Part shown: positions 26,872-36,108 of the stretch, in pieces
How positions within the stretch are numbered: the stretch's first letter is position 1
How the letters are laid out: every line of letters begins with the position of its first letter
Source of the DNA: Verrucomicrobiia bacterium
Lineage (GTDB): Bacteria > Verrucomicrobiota > Verrucomicrobiia > Limisphaerales > UBA9464
Direction: 5' to 3'
Length of the DNA stretch: 64,000 bases
Assembly (NCBI GenBank): GCA_019634635.1
Contig: JAHCBB010000002.1
Span: 186,001 to 250,000, forward strand
The notes under the pieces: generated by a model
Database searches by the model: none
Seen by the model: only the letters and a program-made list of their open reading frames with translations
Told to the model about the DNA's origin: nothing
Position numbers and translations under genes: made by a program

Positions 26872-28380
26872 ATGCCCATGAAATTTCCCGACTACAGCCG
26901 CCGTGAATTCGTGCAATCGCTGGGCGCCGCGACCCTGGGCGCCCTGGCCTGCGGTCCGACGCGGATCCTCGCCAATCCGGAGGCCGGAGCGCCGCCAGCG
27001 ACGGCCGACACCCTGATTGTGCTCTGGATGGCCGGGGGCATGGCGGCCACGGAAACCTTCGACCCCAAGAGGTACACGCCATTTGAGAAGGGCATGGATC
27101 CCAACACCGTGCTCTCCACGTTTCCCTCGATTCCCACGGCGGTGGATGGCATCCGGTTCAGCGAGGGGCTGGAACATCTGGCGCGCGTGATGGATCGCGG
27201 GACCTTGATCCGCAGCTACACCGCGGGCGATCTCGGCTTCATCCTGCATTCGCGGCATCAGTATCACTGGCACACCGGCTATGCGCCGCCGCAGACGGTG
27301 GCCTGTCCGCACCTCGGCGCGGTGATTTCGCGCACGCTCGGGCCCCGGGATCCCGCGGTCCCCGCGTTCATCAACATCGGCCAGCGTCTCGATGTGGGTG
27401 AGGGCGAGGAACTGAAGGCCTTCACAACCGCCGGGTTTCTTGGAAGCGAACATGGGCCGTTCAACGTGCCCTTTCCGGACGCCGCCAAGGATGTGGTCAC
27501 ACCGCCGGGGGGCATGAGCCCCTCGCGGTTTGAGAGCCGCGACCGGTTCTACCGCCGGCTGGTGGAGGCCTCGCCGGTCGGCCAGCTGGGCAGCGGCTTC
27601 CAGCAGGAATCATTGATGCGGTCGCTGGACAACGCCCACCGGCTGTTGAGCTCTCCGGCGGCGCGGGCCTTCGACCTGACCCTGGAGGATCCCGCCACCG
27701 TGGCGAAGTACGTGCCCGGCGGATGGGATTTCTCCAGCCGTCTCGGGGGTGAGTTCACTCGGGAGGGCAGCTACGAGCGGGCCAACATCCAGCGTTTCGG
27801 GCTTGGCTGCCTCCTGGCGCGACGGCTGGCCGAGGTGGGGGCGCGCTACATCGAGGTCACCACCGAGTACATCCCCTTCCTGAACTGGGATACGCATGAG
27901 CACGGCCATGAGAAGCTGGTGAACATGAAGCGGGCGATTGACGGGGCGATCGCCCAGCTGGTCCTGGATCTTGAGGCACGGGGCCTGCTCGATCGCACGC
28001 TCATTGTCGTCGCCAGCGAATTCAGCCGCGACATGATGCAGGAGGGGAAGCCGGACAAACCCATCAAGGATCAGGTGCCGGTGCCCGACCGGATCGAATC
28101 CATGACCCATTACGGCATGCACCGGCATTTCACGGACGCCGGTTGTGTGCTGCTGTTTGGCGGCGGCATGCGGCGCGGCCATCTGCACGGGGTCACCGCC
28201 GATGAGCGGCCGTGCAAGACCCTGCGCGACCGGGTGGTCATCGAGGACCTCCATGCGACGATCTACCGGGCCATGGGGATCTCTCCGAAGCTCGCGTACG
28301 AGATCGAGAAGCGGCCCTTCTACGTGACCCGCGATGGCGTCGGCCAGCCGGTGGCCGGCCTGTTTGCGCAGCCCGTCTGA
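26872..28380 (+). CDS. DUF1501 family secreted protein
   Basis: A 502-residue protein with a twin-arginine-type export signal (SRREFVQSLGAATLGALACG). DUF1501 is a sulfatase/alkaline-phosphatase-superfamily fold protein; visible landmarks are VLWMAGGMAATETFDPK, the GFILHSRHQYHWH region, and the C-terminal SEFSRDMMQEG and HYGMHRHFTDAG. It follows the DUF1549/1553 gene by 18 nt and they form the standard two-gene unit of this phylum. Whether it hydrolyses sulfate esters is not known. Confidence 0.88.
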   Translation: MPMKFPDYSRREFVQSLGAATLGALACGPTRILANPEAGAPPATADTLIVLWMAGGMAATETFDPKRYTPFEKGMDPNTVLSTFPSIPTAVDGIRFSEGLEHLARVMDRGTLIRSYTAGDLGFILHSRHQYHWHTGYAPPQTVACPHLGAVISRTLGPRDPAVPAFINIGQRLDVGEGEELKAFTTAGFLGSEHGPFNVPFPDAAKDVVTPPGGMSPSRFESRDRFYRRLVEASPVGQLGSGFQQESLMRSLDNAHRLLSSPAARAFDLTLEDPATVAKYVPGGWDFSSRLGGEFTREGSYERANIQRFGLGCLLARRLAEVGARYIEVTTEYIPFLNWDTHEHGHEKLVNMKRAIDGAIAQLVLDLEARGLLDRTLIVVASEFSRDMMQEGKPDKPIKDQVPVPDRIESMTHYGMHRHFTDAGCVLLFGGGMRRGHLHGVTADERPCKTLRDRVVIEDLHATIYRAMGISPKLAYEIEKRPFYVTRDGVGQPVAGLFAQPV

Positions 28381-28472
28381 CCCGCGCCGGTGCGTGGGCC
28401 ATCCGGCCAAATATGCGGGTCCGGCTCCAATTCCCGATTGCGACATCCGGCTGGCGGTCGTAACTAAAGGAC

Positions 28473-29216
28473 GTGGATCCCTTGGTGGCAGGACTCCTCG
28501 CCTCGCTGGGCTGTGTACTCGGTCTCGCATTTCTTTTCTTCGTCGTCTATCGCCGCCACCTGCGGCGGTTGCGCCGCCGGCATTCGGGAACTCCCGGCGG
28601 GGACGCCGCCGGCGCGGAGCCACCGCTTCCCTTTCAGGTGCCGCAGCGCTGGATGACCGTCCGCAGCGCCAACACGGGCTACGTCCGCGAATTGCTCGGA
28701 GTCGCTGACGAGGTGGCGGTGCCCTGGGCCGAGGCCCTGGGGCGTGCGCGGGAGCCTTTCTTGTTTGTTTCAGCGCCGCTCGACGGCTGGACCCTGGTGG
28801 TGGGAGGGCGGCTTCCGGATCCGGCGCAGGACATTGACGCCCTCTACCGGTTTCTGCACCGGCTGAGCCGGGAACTTGGCGAGGTTCAGTTTTACTCGAG
28901 CGACCGCGTCGTGCATGCCCACGCCTGGGCGCGACTTGATGACGGGCAGGTGACCCGCGCCTACGCCTGGGCCGGTGAGACGCAGTGGAACGAAGGGCGT
29001 CCAATGCTGGAGGAGCGATTGCTGGGTCTCCGGTGTCGCGAGTACTTCGAGGAGCAGGAACCGGTCCCTTACGGAGAGGTCTCCCCCGAGGTCCGGAATG
29101 CGGAACGGGTGGTCCTCCTGTCGAGGCGGTGGAGTCTGGATCCGGTCGCCGCCAGTCACCGGCTGCTGCGGATGGAAGGGGTTCGGTCCAAGGGCGGGGA
29201 CGGTCCGCGTGGCTGA
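28473..29216 (+). CDS. Membrane-anchored hypothetical protein
   Basis: A 247-residue protein not recognised beyond a general resemblance to uncharacterised Verrucomicrobial proteins. It starts at a GTG and has one N-terminal helix (residues 5-26), then a very basic stretch RRHLRRLRRRH, then a soluble domain rich in beta structure (EPFLFVSAPLDGWTLVVGGR, EVQFYSSDRVVHAHAWARLD, GETQWNEG). The Arg-rich stretch after the helix suggests the domain faces the cytoplasm. It lies 92 nt after the DUF1501 gene and 72 nt before terC with no clear functional link to either. Confidence 0.6.
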   Translation: MDPLVAGLLASLGCVLGLAFLFFVVYRRHLRRLRRRHSGTPGGDAAGAEPPLPFQVPQRWMTVRSANTGYVRELLGVADEVAVPWAEALGRAREPFLFVSAPLDGWTLVVGGRLPDPAQDIDALYRFLHRLSRELGEVQFYSSDRVVHAHAWARLDDGQVTRAYAWAGETQWNEGRPMLEERLLGLRCREYFEEQEPVPYGEVSPEVRNAERVVLLSRRWSLDPVAASHRLLRMEGVRSKGGDGPRG

Positions 29217-29288
29217 AATTGTCACTCTGCCTTAACAAATCCGGCAACGCGGCTGGCAACGGCGCGCCTCTCCGGTAACGTCCGCGGC

Positions 29289-30290
29289 GTGTTGTCCGCC
29301 ATGCACCCAGGGTACTGGCTGGCGTTCCTGCTCTTCGTTCTCGTCGCCCTCGCGCTGGACCTCGGGGTGTTCCATCGCGACGGGCATCGCGTCGGATTCC
29401 GGGAGGCGCTTGCCTGGACGTCGGTCTGGGTGGCGTGCGCCCTGGCCTTCGCCTTCGTGGTGGCTCCGCGGTGGATCCCGGGCTGGACCCCGGCCGCGAC
29501 GGCATCCTTCGTCACCGGCTACGTGGTCGAATTGTCGCTGTCCATGGACAACGTCTTCGTGATCGCGGTCATCTTCCGGTACTTCCGCGTGCCCAACGAA
29601 TGGCAGCACCGGGTCCTGATCTGGGGGATCCTGGGCGCCCTGGTGATGCGGGCGGTGATGATCATGGCCGGGGCCGCACTGATCGCACGGTTCCACTGGA
29701 CGCTCTACGTGATGGGGGTGTTCCTGGTGTACACCGGCATCCGGATGCTGCGGAGCTCCGGGGGTGCCGATGCGGTGGATCCCGAGCACAATCCGGTGGT
29801 GCGGCTCGTCCGCCGGTTCCTGCCCGTCGCGCCCAATTACGATGGACAACGGTTCATCACCATCCACGGCGGGCGCCGCATGCTCACGCCGCTGGCGCTG
29901 GTGCTTGTGGTGGTGGAGACCACCGACGTGGTGTTCGCCCTCGACTCGATCCCGGCCATTTTCGGCGTCACCACCAACCCGTTCATCGTCTTCACGTCCA
30001 ATGTGTTCGCGATTCTTGGATTGCGATCGCTCTACTTCGTCCTGGCGAGCCTCATGGACTATTTCAAGCTGCTCAAATACGGCCTGGCCATCGTGCTCGT
30101 CTTCATCGGCCTGAAAATGCTGGCGGACCACTGGCTCAAGGCCTGGCTCGGGGAATACCTGGTCAATGTCTCCCTGGGTTTCGTGATCGGAACGATCCTC
30201 ACCTCCATGTTGGTGTCGGTGATCCTGGGCCTCCGGGAGCATCCACACGGCGCACCGCCGGCTTCGCCGCCACCGGATCCGTCCCGATGA
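29289..30290 (+). CDS. TerC family integral membrane protein
   Basis: A 333-residue protein with about nine hydrophobic segments. It carries the TerC signature acidic residues within helices: ELSLSMDNVFVIAVIF near residue 80 and TTDVVFALDSIPAIFGVT near 215. TerC-type proteins transport metal ions (Mn2+ efflux in studied members) or help metallate secreted enzymes; the old tellurite link is indirect. The GTG at 29289 is given; the ATG at 29301 is an equally good start. I see no yybP-ykoY manganese riboswitch in the 72-nt leader. The stop overlaps the exoD start (ATGA). Confidence 0.88.
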   Translation: MLSAMHPGYWLAFLLFVLVALALDLGVFHRDGHRVGFREALAWTSVWVACALAFAFVVAPRWIPGWTPAATASFVTGYVVELSLSMDNVFVIAVIFRYFRVPNEWQHRVLIWGILGALVMRAVMIMAGAALIARFHWTLYVMGVFLVYTGIRMLRSSGGADAVDPEHNPVVRLVRRFLPVAPNYDGQRFITIHGGRRMLTPLALVLVVVETTDVVFALDSIPAIFGVTTNPFIVFTSNVFAILGLRSLYFVLASLMDYFKLLKYGLAIVLVFIGLKMLADHWLKAWLGEYLVNVSLGFVIGTILTSMLVSVILGLREHPHGAPPASPPPDPSR

Positions 30291-30976
30291 GCGCCGGCAT
30301 TCCGTCATGCGATCCGGCCGCGGGATTCATTCCGTTATCAGCGCAACTGGCCGATCTGTTTCGCTCGGAAGGGGCCGCCGGGCTCACCCTCAACCAGCTT
30401 CTGGAGCGCACCGCGGACCGCGGACCCTACGGACTCATCATCCTGATGTGCCTTCCGTTCATGGCCCCGTTCGCCATGCCCGGGGTCAGCAACGTCTTCG
30501 GGGTGGTCATCGCAATGCTGGCGTGGCGGATTCTCCGCGGCGAACCGGCGCGCCTGCCCCGCCGGTTGGGCAACCGCAGCGTGCAGGGACGCGTGCTGGC
30601 CCGGGTGGTCGCCGCCAGCATCCGGGTGCTGGGCTGGGTCGAGCGCCTGACGCGTCCGCGCGGTCCCGCGTGGCTCCAGGGATCACAATTGCGCCAGTTC
30701 AATGCCCTCGTGCTGGCCTACGGCGGACTCCTCCTCGCGGCGCCGATCCCGCCGATCATTCCCGTCTCCAACCTGGCCCCGGCCATCGGCATCCTGCTGG
30801 TGGCCGCCAGCATGATGGAACGGGACGGTGTCATGATCTGGGCCGGCTATGCCGCGACCCTCGGGGCCACCGTGTACATTGGGGTGATGGCGGTCGTTCA
30901 GTTCCAGCTCTTCGTGATGCTGTGGCACCGGTACGCGGATTCCGTCGCGGACTTCCTCCGGAGGCTGCTGACATGA
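30287..30976 (+). CDS. ExoD family membrane protein
   Basis: A 229-residue protein matching the ExoD family: a helical N-terminus (LAQLADLF-type region, LTLNQLLERTADRGPYGLII), then LPFMAPFAMPGVSNVFGVVI, with hydrophobic segments and the PIPPIIPVSNLAPAIGILL block near residue 150. ExoD was named for a rhizobial exopolysaccharide phenotype; its biochemical role is unknown. It starts within the terC stop (ATGA) and its own stop overlaps recJ in the same way, so the three genes are probably co-translated. Confidence 0.82.
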   Translation: MSAGIPSCDPAAGFIPLSAQLADLFRSEGAAGLTLNQLLERTADRGPYGLIILMCLPFMAPFAMPGVSNVFGVVIAMLAWRILRGEPARLPRRLGNRSVQGRVLARVVAASIRVLGWVERLTRPRGPAWLQGSQLRQFNALVLAYGGLLLAAPIPPIIPVSNLAPAIGILLVAASMMERDGVMIWAGYAATLGATVYIGVMAVVQFQLFVMLWHRYADSVADFLRRLLT

Positions 30977-32700
30977 GATGCCGATGGATTGTGGCGGATG
31001 CCGATCCCGTGCGGGTGCGCCCTCTCGAGTGCGACCTCGGCATCGGACGCCTCCTGGCGCGCTGTCTGGTGCGGCGCGGCCTGGACGATCCGGCGGCGGC
31101 CCGGGCGTTTCTTGAGCCCCGCCTGAAGCGGTTGGCCGACCCGTGCGGGCTGCCGGACATGGCCAAGGCGGTGGACCGTCTGCTGGCCGCCAGGGCCGAC
31201 GGGGAGCCGCTGGTGATTTTTGGTGATTACGATGTGGACGGCGTGACGGCAACCACGCTGCTGGAGACGAGTCTCTCGACGCTGGGATGGCGGGTGGACC
31301 ATTACCTCCCGCATCGGATGGACGAGGGCTACGGGTTGAGTCAGACGGGCGTGGAGAATTGTCTGGAGCGATTCCCGGTGAACCTGCTGCTGGCGGTGGA
31401 CTGCGGCTCCACGGCCGCGCAGCAAATTGCCTGGCTGGCGGCGCGCGATGTGGATGTGGTGGTGCTGGACCACCATCAGGTGAGCGACCCGCCCCCGCCG
31501 GCGGTTGCCGTGGTCAATCCGCAGCTGGCGGCGCCCGGAATGCCGGATCACCGGGAACTGTGCTCCGTCGGACTCGCCTTCAAGCTGCTTCATGCGCTGC
31601 TGCGGCAGGGGCGCGACCGGGGGTTGGACGGCTTCGAGCGGTTTGACCTCAAGCCCTTGCTGGACTTGGTGGCGCTTGGAACTGTGGCCGATCTGGTGCC
31701 CATGATCGGGGAGAACCGGATTCTGGTGACTGCGGGCCTCAAGCGACTGGAGACCACGACGCGTCCAGGCCTGGTGGCCTTGAAGGATGTGGCCCAGACG
31801 CGGTCGCCCGTGGGCGTCTACGAGGTCGGGTTCCAGCTCGGCCCCCGGCTCAACGCCTCGGGCCGCATGGAGACGGCCGAGGCATCCCTCGAACTGCTGC
31901 TGGCACCCGACCTCGAGACGGCCCGTCCACTGGCCGAGGCCCTTGATGGGACCAACCGCGACCGCCAGGCCATTGAGCGACGCATCGCCGGTGACGCGCT
32001 GGCGCAGATCCGGTCGAAGTTCCGGGCCGAGACCGACCTCGTGATCGTCGAGGGGGCCCTCGACTGGCACATTGGCGTGGTGGGGATCGTGGCGGCCCGG
32101 GTGCTGCAGGAGTTCTATCGTCCGACCATCATTTTCGGCGGGGACCATCAATTCTGGCGGGGTTCCGGGCGGAGTGTGGCGGGATTCGACCTCGCGGCGG
32201 CCCTGCGGGAATGCGACGACCTGCTGGAAAAGCACGGAGGACATGCCATGGCGGCGGGTGTGACCATCCGGCCGGGGCATCTGGATGCCCTCCGGGAGCG
32301 CTTGAACGCCGCCGCCCGGAAGGTGCTGCGTCCGGAACTGTTGCTGCCGGAACTTCATCTGGACGGCGAAGTGCCGTTGCGCGAGCTCAGCGTGCCCGCG
32401 GTGACCGAGTTGATGCGGCTGCAGCCGTTTGGTCAGCGCAACCCGGCCGTTCAGGTGGTCATCCCCCGGGTCACCCTGGCGGTACCCCCGCAACGTCTCG
32501 GACGGGAACAGCAGCATTGGAAGCTCCGGGTGACCGACGGCGAGGCGCATCTGGACGTCCTGTGGTGGGGCGGTGCGGAGTCGGGCACCCCGCCGCCCTC
32601 CGGCGTTTTCGACCTGGCGGCCATGCCCCAATTGGAGACCTACAACGGGCGGACCGCCGTCCGTTTGAAGTTTCTCGACTGGCGTCCCTCGGAAGCCTGA
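30973..32700 (+). CDS. recJ: Single-stranded-DNA-specific 5'-3' exonuclease RecJ
   Basis: A 575-residue protein of normal RecJ length. The DHH catalytic motifs are intact: GDYDVDG (D85, D87, D89) and LDHHQVS with D166-H167-H168, and the DHHA1 motif EKHGGHAMAAG lies near 415. An OB-fold follows at the C-terminus (PFGQRNPAVQVV onward). RecJ degrades single-stranded DNA 5' to 3' in recombination and base excision repair. It is the last gene of the terC-exoD-recJ unit, starting inside the exoD stop codon. Confidence 0.95.
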   Translation: MRCRWIVADADPVRVRPLECDLGIGRLLARCLVRRGLDDPAAARAFLEPRLKRLADPCGLPDMAKAVDRLLAARADGEPLVIFGDYDVDGVTATTLLETSLSTLGWRVDHYLPHRMDEGYGLSQTGVENCLERFPVNLLLAVDCGSTAAQQIAWLAARDVDVVVLDHHQVSDPPPPAVAVVNPQLAAPGMPDHRELCSVGLAFKLLHALLRQGRDRGLDGFERFDLKPLLDLVALGTVADLVPMIGENRILVTAGLKRLETTTRPGLVALKDVAQTRSPVGVYEVGFQLGPRLNASGRMETAEASLELLLAPDLETARPLAEALDGTNRDRQAIERRIAGDALAQIRSKFRAETDLVIVEGALDWHIGVVGIVAARVLQEFYRPTIIFGGDHQFWRGSGRSVAGFDLAAALRECDDLLEKHGGHAMAAGVTIRPGHLDALRERLNAAARKVLRPELLLPELHLDGEVPLRELSVPAVTELMRLQPFGQRNPAVQVVIPRVTLAVPPQRLGREQQHWKLRVTDGEAHLDVLWWGGAESGTPPPSGVFDLAAMPQLETYNGRTAVRLKFLDWRPSEA

Positions 32701-32819
32701 GGTCCAACCGCCGTCCGCGAGGCAACCTGGAACGACTTGCGAAACCTTTTGTGGACCGAATTTCCGGGGTTCGCTTAACTCGCGCGCGTTCCACGACAAT
32801 CTGAATCAGGAGTTCGAAC

Positions 32820-34451
32820 ATGAGCAACGTCAGCAACGAAGGCATCGCGTCCAACGCCAAACGCCTCCTCTTCGCCGGGTTTATGGCGATCCTTGCCGCC
32901 GGCATCGGCTTTGCCATCCGCGGCGGCATTCTGGCCGATTGGGGACGGGAGTTTGGCTTCACGGCTTCCGAGCTGGGCCTGATCGGTGGCGCCGGGTTCA
33001 CCGGGTTCTGCTTCGGCATCATTGTCGGCGGCCTGGTGGCGGACCGGATCGGCTACGGCAAGCTGGTGGTCGCCGCCTTCCTGCTGCACATCCTGTCCGC
33101 CTTCGTGACCTTCGGTGCGAGTGCCGGCATGGCGAAGACCACCGCGTACAACTTCCTCTTCGTCGGCACGTTCATCTTCGCCCTGGCCAATGGCACCCTG
33201 GAAGCGGTGGCCAACCCGCTGGTGGCGACGCTGTTTCCCAACAACCGCACCCATTATCTGAACATCCTCCACGCCTCCTGGCCGCTGGGGCTGGTGATCG
33301 GCGGTGCCATGGGCTGGATCCTCGGTGAACGGTTGGGCGTGGGCTGGAAGATCCAGCTGGGCCTGTTTCTGATTCCGACGGCGGTGTACGGTTTCCTGTT
33401 TTTTGGACAGAGTTATCCAAAATCCGAGGCCTCTCAAAAGGGCCTCAGTCTCGGGCAGATGTTCAAGGACGTCGGCCTGCTTGGGGCCGCGGTCATCGCC
33501 TTCATGCTGTGGCTGTTCTTCAAGGACAACCTCGGCGGCATCCTGGGGTCCCTCACGGGCAACGAATTCTTCGGCGGTTCGGCCTGGGCCATCCTGGCCA
33601 TCGTGGTCGGGGTCGTCGCGTTCCTCTGGTTCTCGAGTCTCAGCGGCTTTGCCATCGGGGCCTGGCTCCTGTTCGTCCTGTTCATCACCCACATCATGGT
33701 GGGTGCGGTCGAACTCGGCACCGACCAGTGGATTCAGAACATCACCGGCAACATCCTGACTTCCGGCGAGGGCAGGATCCTCTTTGTCTTCACCTCATTG
33801 ACCATGTTCGTGTTGCGCTTTTGCGCCGACTTCATCGAGAAGCGCATCGGGCTGTCGCCCATCGGCATCCTGCTGGTGTGCGCGGTGCTGGCCACCGTCG
33901 GCCTCAACCTGACCGCGGGCATCACCACCTTCTTCGGCGCGCTGCTGGCGCTCACCGTGTACGGCATCGGCAAGACGTTCTTCTGGCCCACCATGCTGGC
34001 GGTGGTTTCGGACCGCTTCCCGCGCACCGGCGCCGTGGCGATTTCGATCATGGGCGGCCTCGGCATGATGAGCGCCGGTCTGATCGGCTCCCCCGGACTC
34101 GGGTACGCCAAGGACCGCTTCGCCGGCGAGGCCCTCCAGGCGTCCGACCCGGCGGCGTTTGCCGAGTACAGGGCCGACCGGCCGTCGAAGTTCCTGTTCT
34201 TCAGCGATGCCTATGGACTCGACGGCATGAAGTTGGGCGCGGCGAAGGAGACGCCCGCCAACGAGCGCACCGCGGTGAAGCAGGCCGTGGTGACCGCGGA
34301 CCAGAACGGCGACCGCAAGACCTTGAGGGCCGACTCGTTCATCCCCGCGGTCATGGCGGTGATCTATCTCCTCCTGCTGCTCTACTTCAAGGCCATCGGC
34401 GGCTACAAGCCGGTGAGCATCAACAACACCCTCGGCACGGCCGAAAGCTGA
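32820..34451 (+). CDS. Major facilitator superfamily transporter
   Basis: A 543-residue transporter with about 12-14 hydrophobic segments. A motif A-like loop [16 protein letters not shown] follows the second helix, and [13 protein letters not shown] lies mid-protein. Its C-terminal region holds a soluble insert with YADK-type repeats of acidic and Lys residues ([16 protein letters not shown]). It resembles sugar or nucleoside MFS carriers but the substrate cannot be read. AGGAG lies 8 nt upstream of the ATG. A strong hairpin terminator follows the stop by 33 nt. A 170-bp piece closely similar to positions 33436-33604 recurs at 43524, 10 kb away. Confidence 0.8.
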   Translation: MSNVSNEGIASNAKRLLFAGFMAILAAGIGFAIRGGILADWGREFGFTASELGLIGGAGFTGFCFGIIVGGLVADRIGYGKLVVAAFLLHILSAFVTFGASAGMAKTTAYNFLFVGTFIFALANGTLEAVANPLVATLFPNNRTHYLNILHASWPLGLVIGGAMGWILGERLGVGWKIQLGLFLIPTAVYGFLFFGQSYPKSEASQKGLSLGQMFKDVGLLGAAVIAFMLWLFFKDNLGGILGSLTGNEFFGGSAWAILAIVVGVVAFLWFSSLSGFAIGAWLLFVLFITHIMVGAVELGTDQWIQNITGNILTSGEGRILFVFTSLTMFVLRFCADFIEKRIGLSPIGILLVCAVLATVGLNLTAGITTFFGALLALTVYGIGKTFFWPTMLAVVSDRFPRTGAVAISIMGGLGMMSAGLIGSPGLGYAKDRFAGEALQASDPAAFAEYRADRPSKFLFFSDAYGLDGMKLGAAKETPANERTAVKQAVVTADQNGDRKTLRADSFIPAVMAVIYLLLLLYFKAIGGYKPVSINNTLGTAES

Positions 34452-34484
34452 GGCGAAGCCGCCCGCGCCGGCATCCCCCCCGCC

Positions 34485-34520
34485 AAACGGGCGGCCTCCT
34501 GAAGGGAGGCCGCCCGTTTT
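34485..34520 (+). terminator. Intrinsic terminator after the MFS gene
   Basis: A perfect 15-bp stem, left arm at 34485-34499 (AAACGGGCGGCCTCC) and right arm at 34505-34519, closes a 5-nt loop (TGAAG). The right arm ends in TTTT. It starts 33 nt after the MFS stop codon. The mainly GC stem with flanking A/T runs suits a bidirectional factor-independent terminator. The remaining 190 nt before the next gene show no other feature. Confidence 0.8.
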
Positions 34521-34709
34521 CGCTGTCCCAAGAGGGTCGCGCATGGAACGCGATCGCACCAAGATCTGGGACGGTCTCCCGCACGTCCGTAATCTCCCCC
34601 ACTGCGGGTGTGTGAAGTCGCTTTATCGCGTTATCGGCAAGCCGACTCCGTGGTTGCCTTCGCCCGACGTTTCGGGAGAGGGTGGCCATAGTTCAAACTC
34701 AGAGCGACC

Positions 34710-35969
34710 ATGCGTCTCCTCTCCTTCCTGTCTCTTCCGGGCGGTCTCACCGGGCCCGCTGCCGTCCGGGATTTCTTCGCCGGGTTTCGCGATTGGGGCC
34801 TGCTGGCCCTCTGGCTCGGTTGGCTGGGCGCGGCTGCGGGGGCGGAGCCGGAGGTAAGGAATGTGCGGGCGGCGCAGCGGGCGGGGACGGCGCTGGTGGA
34901 TGTGTACTACGATCTGGTCGGGGCGGGGGCGCCGGTGACGGTGGAGGTGGCGGTGTCGGCCGACGGCGGGGCGAGTTACGCGGTGGCGGCGAGGACGTTG
35001 AGCGGCGCGGTGGGGGAGGGTGTGGTGGCGGGACTGAACCGCCATATCGTGTGGAACGCGGGATCGGACTTGGCCGATTTCGTCGCACCGGCGATGCGGG
35101 TGAAGGTGACGGCGCGGGCGGGGCCGGGCCCAGCGCCCGACGGCTTCGTCCTTATTCCGGCGGGAAGCTTCCAGATGGGGGACAGTTTTGGCGAAGGTTG
35201 GGAAGGTGAACGTCCGGTGCATACGGTGTCGGTGAGCGCGTTTTACATGGGGAGAACGGCGGTGACGAAGTCGCAGTGGGATTCGGTGCGGGGATGGGCG
35301 GTGGTCAATGGCTACACGGACCTAGTCCCCGGCGGTGGAAATGGGCCCGACCATCCGGTGCATAGCGTGTCATGGTATGACGTGGTGAAGTGGTGCAATG
35401 CGCGGAGCGAACGGGAGGGACTGCCCCCGGTGTACCGCGTGAATGGAACCGTGTATCGGACGGGTGAGCGTACGCCCACCATCGAGTACGCAGCCCACGG
35501 CTACCGGCTGCCGAGCGAAGCGGAGTGGGAAAAGGCGGCGCGGGGCGGCCTGAGCGGCCGGCGGTTCCCGTGGGGCGACACGATCAGCCACAGCCAGGCG
35601 AATTATGCAAGCTGGGACGGCTACAGTTACGACGTGAGCCCGACGCGAGGCGTTCATCCGGCCTACCAAAGCGGCGGTTCTCCCTTCACGAGCCCGGTGG
35701 GATCATTTGCCTCGAATGGCTACGGAATTTACGACATGGCGGGGAACGTTTGGCAGTGGTGCAATGATTGGTGGGATGGCGACTATTACGTCAACTCTCC
35801 GGGCGTTGATCCGCGGGGTCCGAGTTCGGGCGGGTTCCGGGTGTACCGGGGCGGCGCCTGGTACTACGACGCCGACTACTGCCGCTCCGCCTGCCGCAGC
35901 TACAGCTTCGGCCCGTACTACCGCTACTACGACGTCGGTTTCCGGCTCGCCCGCAGTTCAGGTCCCTAA
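34710..35969 (+). CDS. FGE-fold protein with a DGR-type variable region (candidate hypervariable target)
   Basis: A 419-residue secreted protein. Residues 1-45 contain a signal peptide (LLALWLGWLGAAAGA). Residues 47-140 are a beta domain (VRNVRAAQRAGTALVDVYYD). Residues 145-412 are an FGE/C-type-lectin-like fold: VLIPAGSFQMGDS, VHSVSWYDVVKWCNARSERE, YRLPSEAEWEKAARGG, YDMAGNVWQWCNDWWDG. The C-terminal block from W384 to V409 has Tyr, Asp, Ser, Phe and Cys at positions where DGR targets vary, every such codon ends in C, and it is followed by the constant VGFRLARSSGP. This matches A-directed mutagenesis of AAC codons in a template repeat. The template and reverse transcriptase are not in the window. 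Function would be ligand display, not formylglycine synthesis. Confidence 0.82.
   Translation: MRLLSFLSLPGGLTGPAAVRDFFAGFRDWGLLALWLGWLGAAAGAEPEVRNVRAAQRAGTALVDVYYDLVGAGAPVTVEVAVSADGGASYAVAARTLSGAVGEGVVAGLNRHIVWNAGSDLADFVAPAMRVKVTARAGPGPAPDGFVLIPAGSFQMGDSFGEGWEGERPVHTVSVSAFYMGRTAVTKSQWDSVRGWAVVNGYTDLVPGGGNGPDHPVHSVSWYDVVKWCNARSEREGLPPVYRVNGTVYRTGERTPTIEYAAHGYRLPSEAEWEKAARGGLSGRRFPWGDTISHSQANYASWDGYSYDVSPTRGVHPAYQSGGSPFTSPVGSFASNGYGIYDMAGNVWQWCNDWWDGDYYVNSPGVDPRGPSSGGFRVYRGGAWYYDADYCRSACRSYSFGPYYRYYDVGFRLARSSGP
35859..35946 (+). repeat. Candidate DGR variable region (VR) with initiation-of-mutagenic-homing-like end
   Basis: Codons 384-408 of the FGE-fold protein read TGG TAC TAC GAC GCC GAC and so on. 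At about 15 codons (Y385, Y386, D387, D389, Y390, C395, S397, Y398, S399, F400, Y403, Y404, Y406, Y407, D408) the base pattern NNC differs from AAC only at the first and second bases, the footprint of adenine mutagenesis. The region ends in the conserved GTCGGTTTCCGGCTCGCC, the place where a mutagenic-homing start site sits in known DGRs. No second copy of this block is seen elsewhere in the window. Confidence 0.65.
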
Positions 35970-35984
35970 AGGCCTGAGCTCAAG

Positions 35985-36097
35985 CCGCGCGGGGCGGCGA
36001 GCCGGAGCCGGGCGGAGCCGGCGCAGGCCGCTGCCCCGCGCGGTGGGGAGGCGCCGGGGGTGGGTCTTCCCCCGGCTCGGAAACGAAAAAATTTTTT
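35985..36097 (+). other. Hairpins and A6T6 palindrome downstream of the variable region
   Basis: First hairpin: CCGCGCGGGGC at 35985-35995 pairs with GCCCCGCGCGG at 36033-36043. Second hairpin: GCCGGGGG at 36053-36060 pairs with CCCCCGGC at 36069-36076, loop TGGGTCTT. A 12-bp palindrome, six A then six T, lies at 36086-36097, striking in this GC-rich DNA. Known DGRs often have stem-loops just after the VR that aid retrohoming. A terminator function is possible but the T-run is 15 nt beyond the second stem. Confidence 0.6.
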
Positions 36098-36108
36098 AAG
36101 AACAAACC

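Noticed and set aside
29217..29288. yybP-ykoY manganese riboswitch before terC
   Set aside because: The 72-nt leader is too short and lacks the conserved loop motifs.
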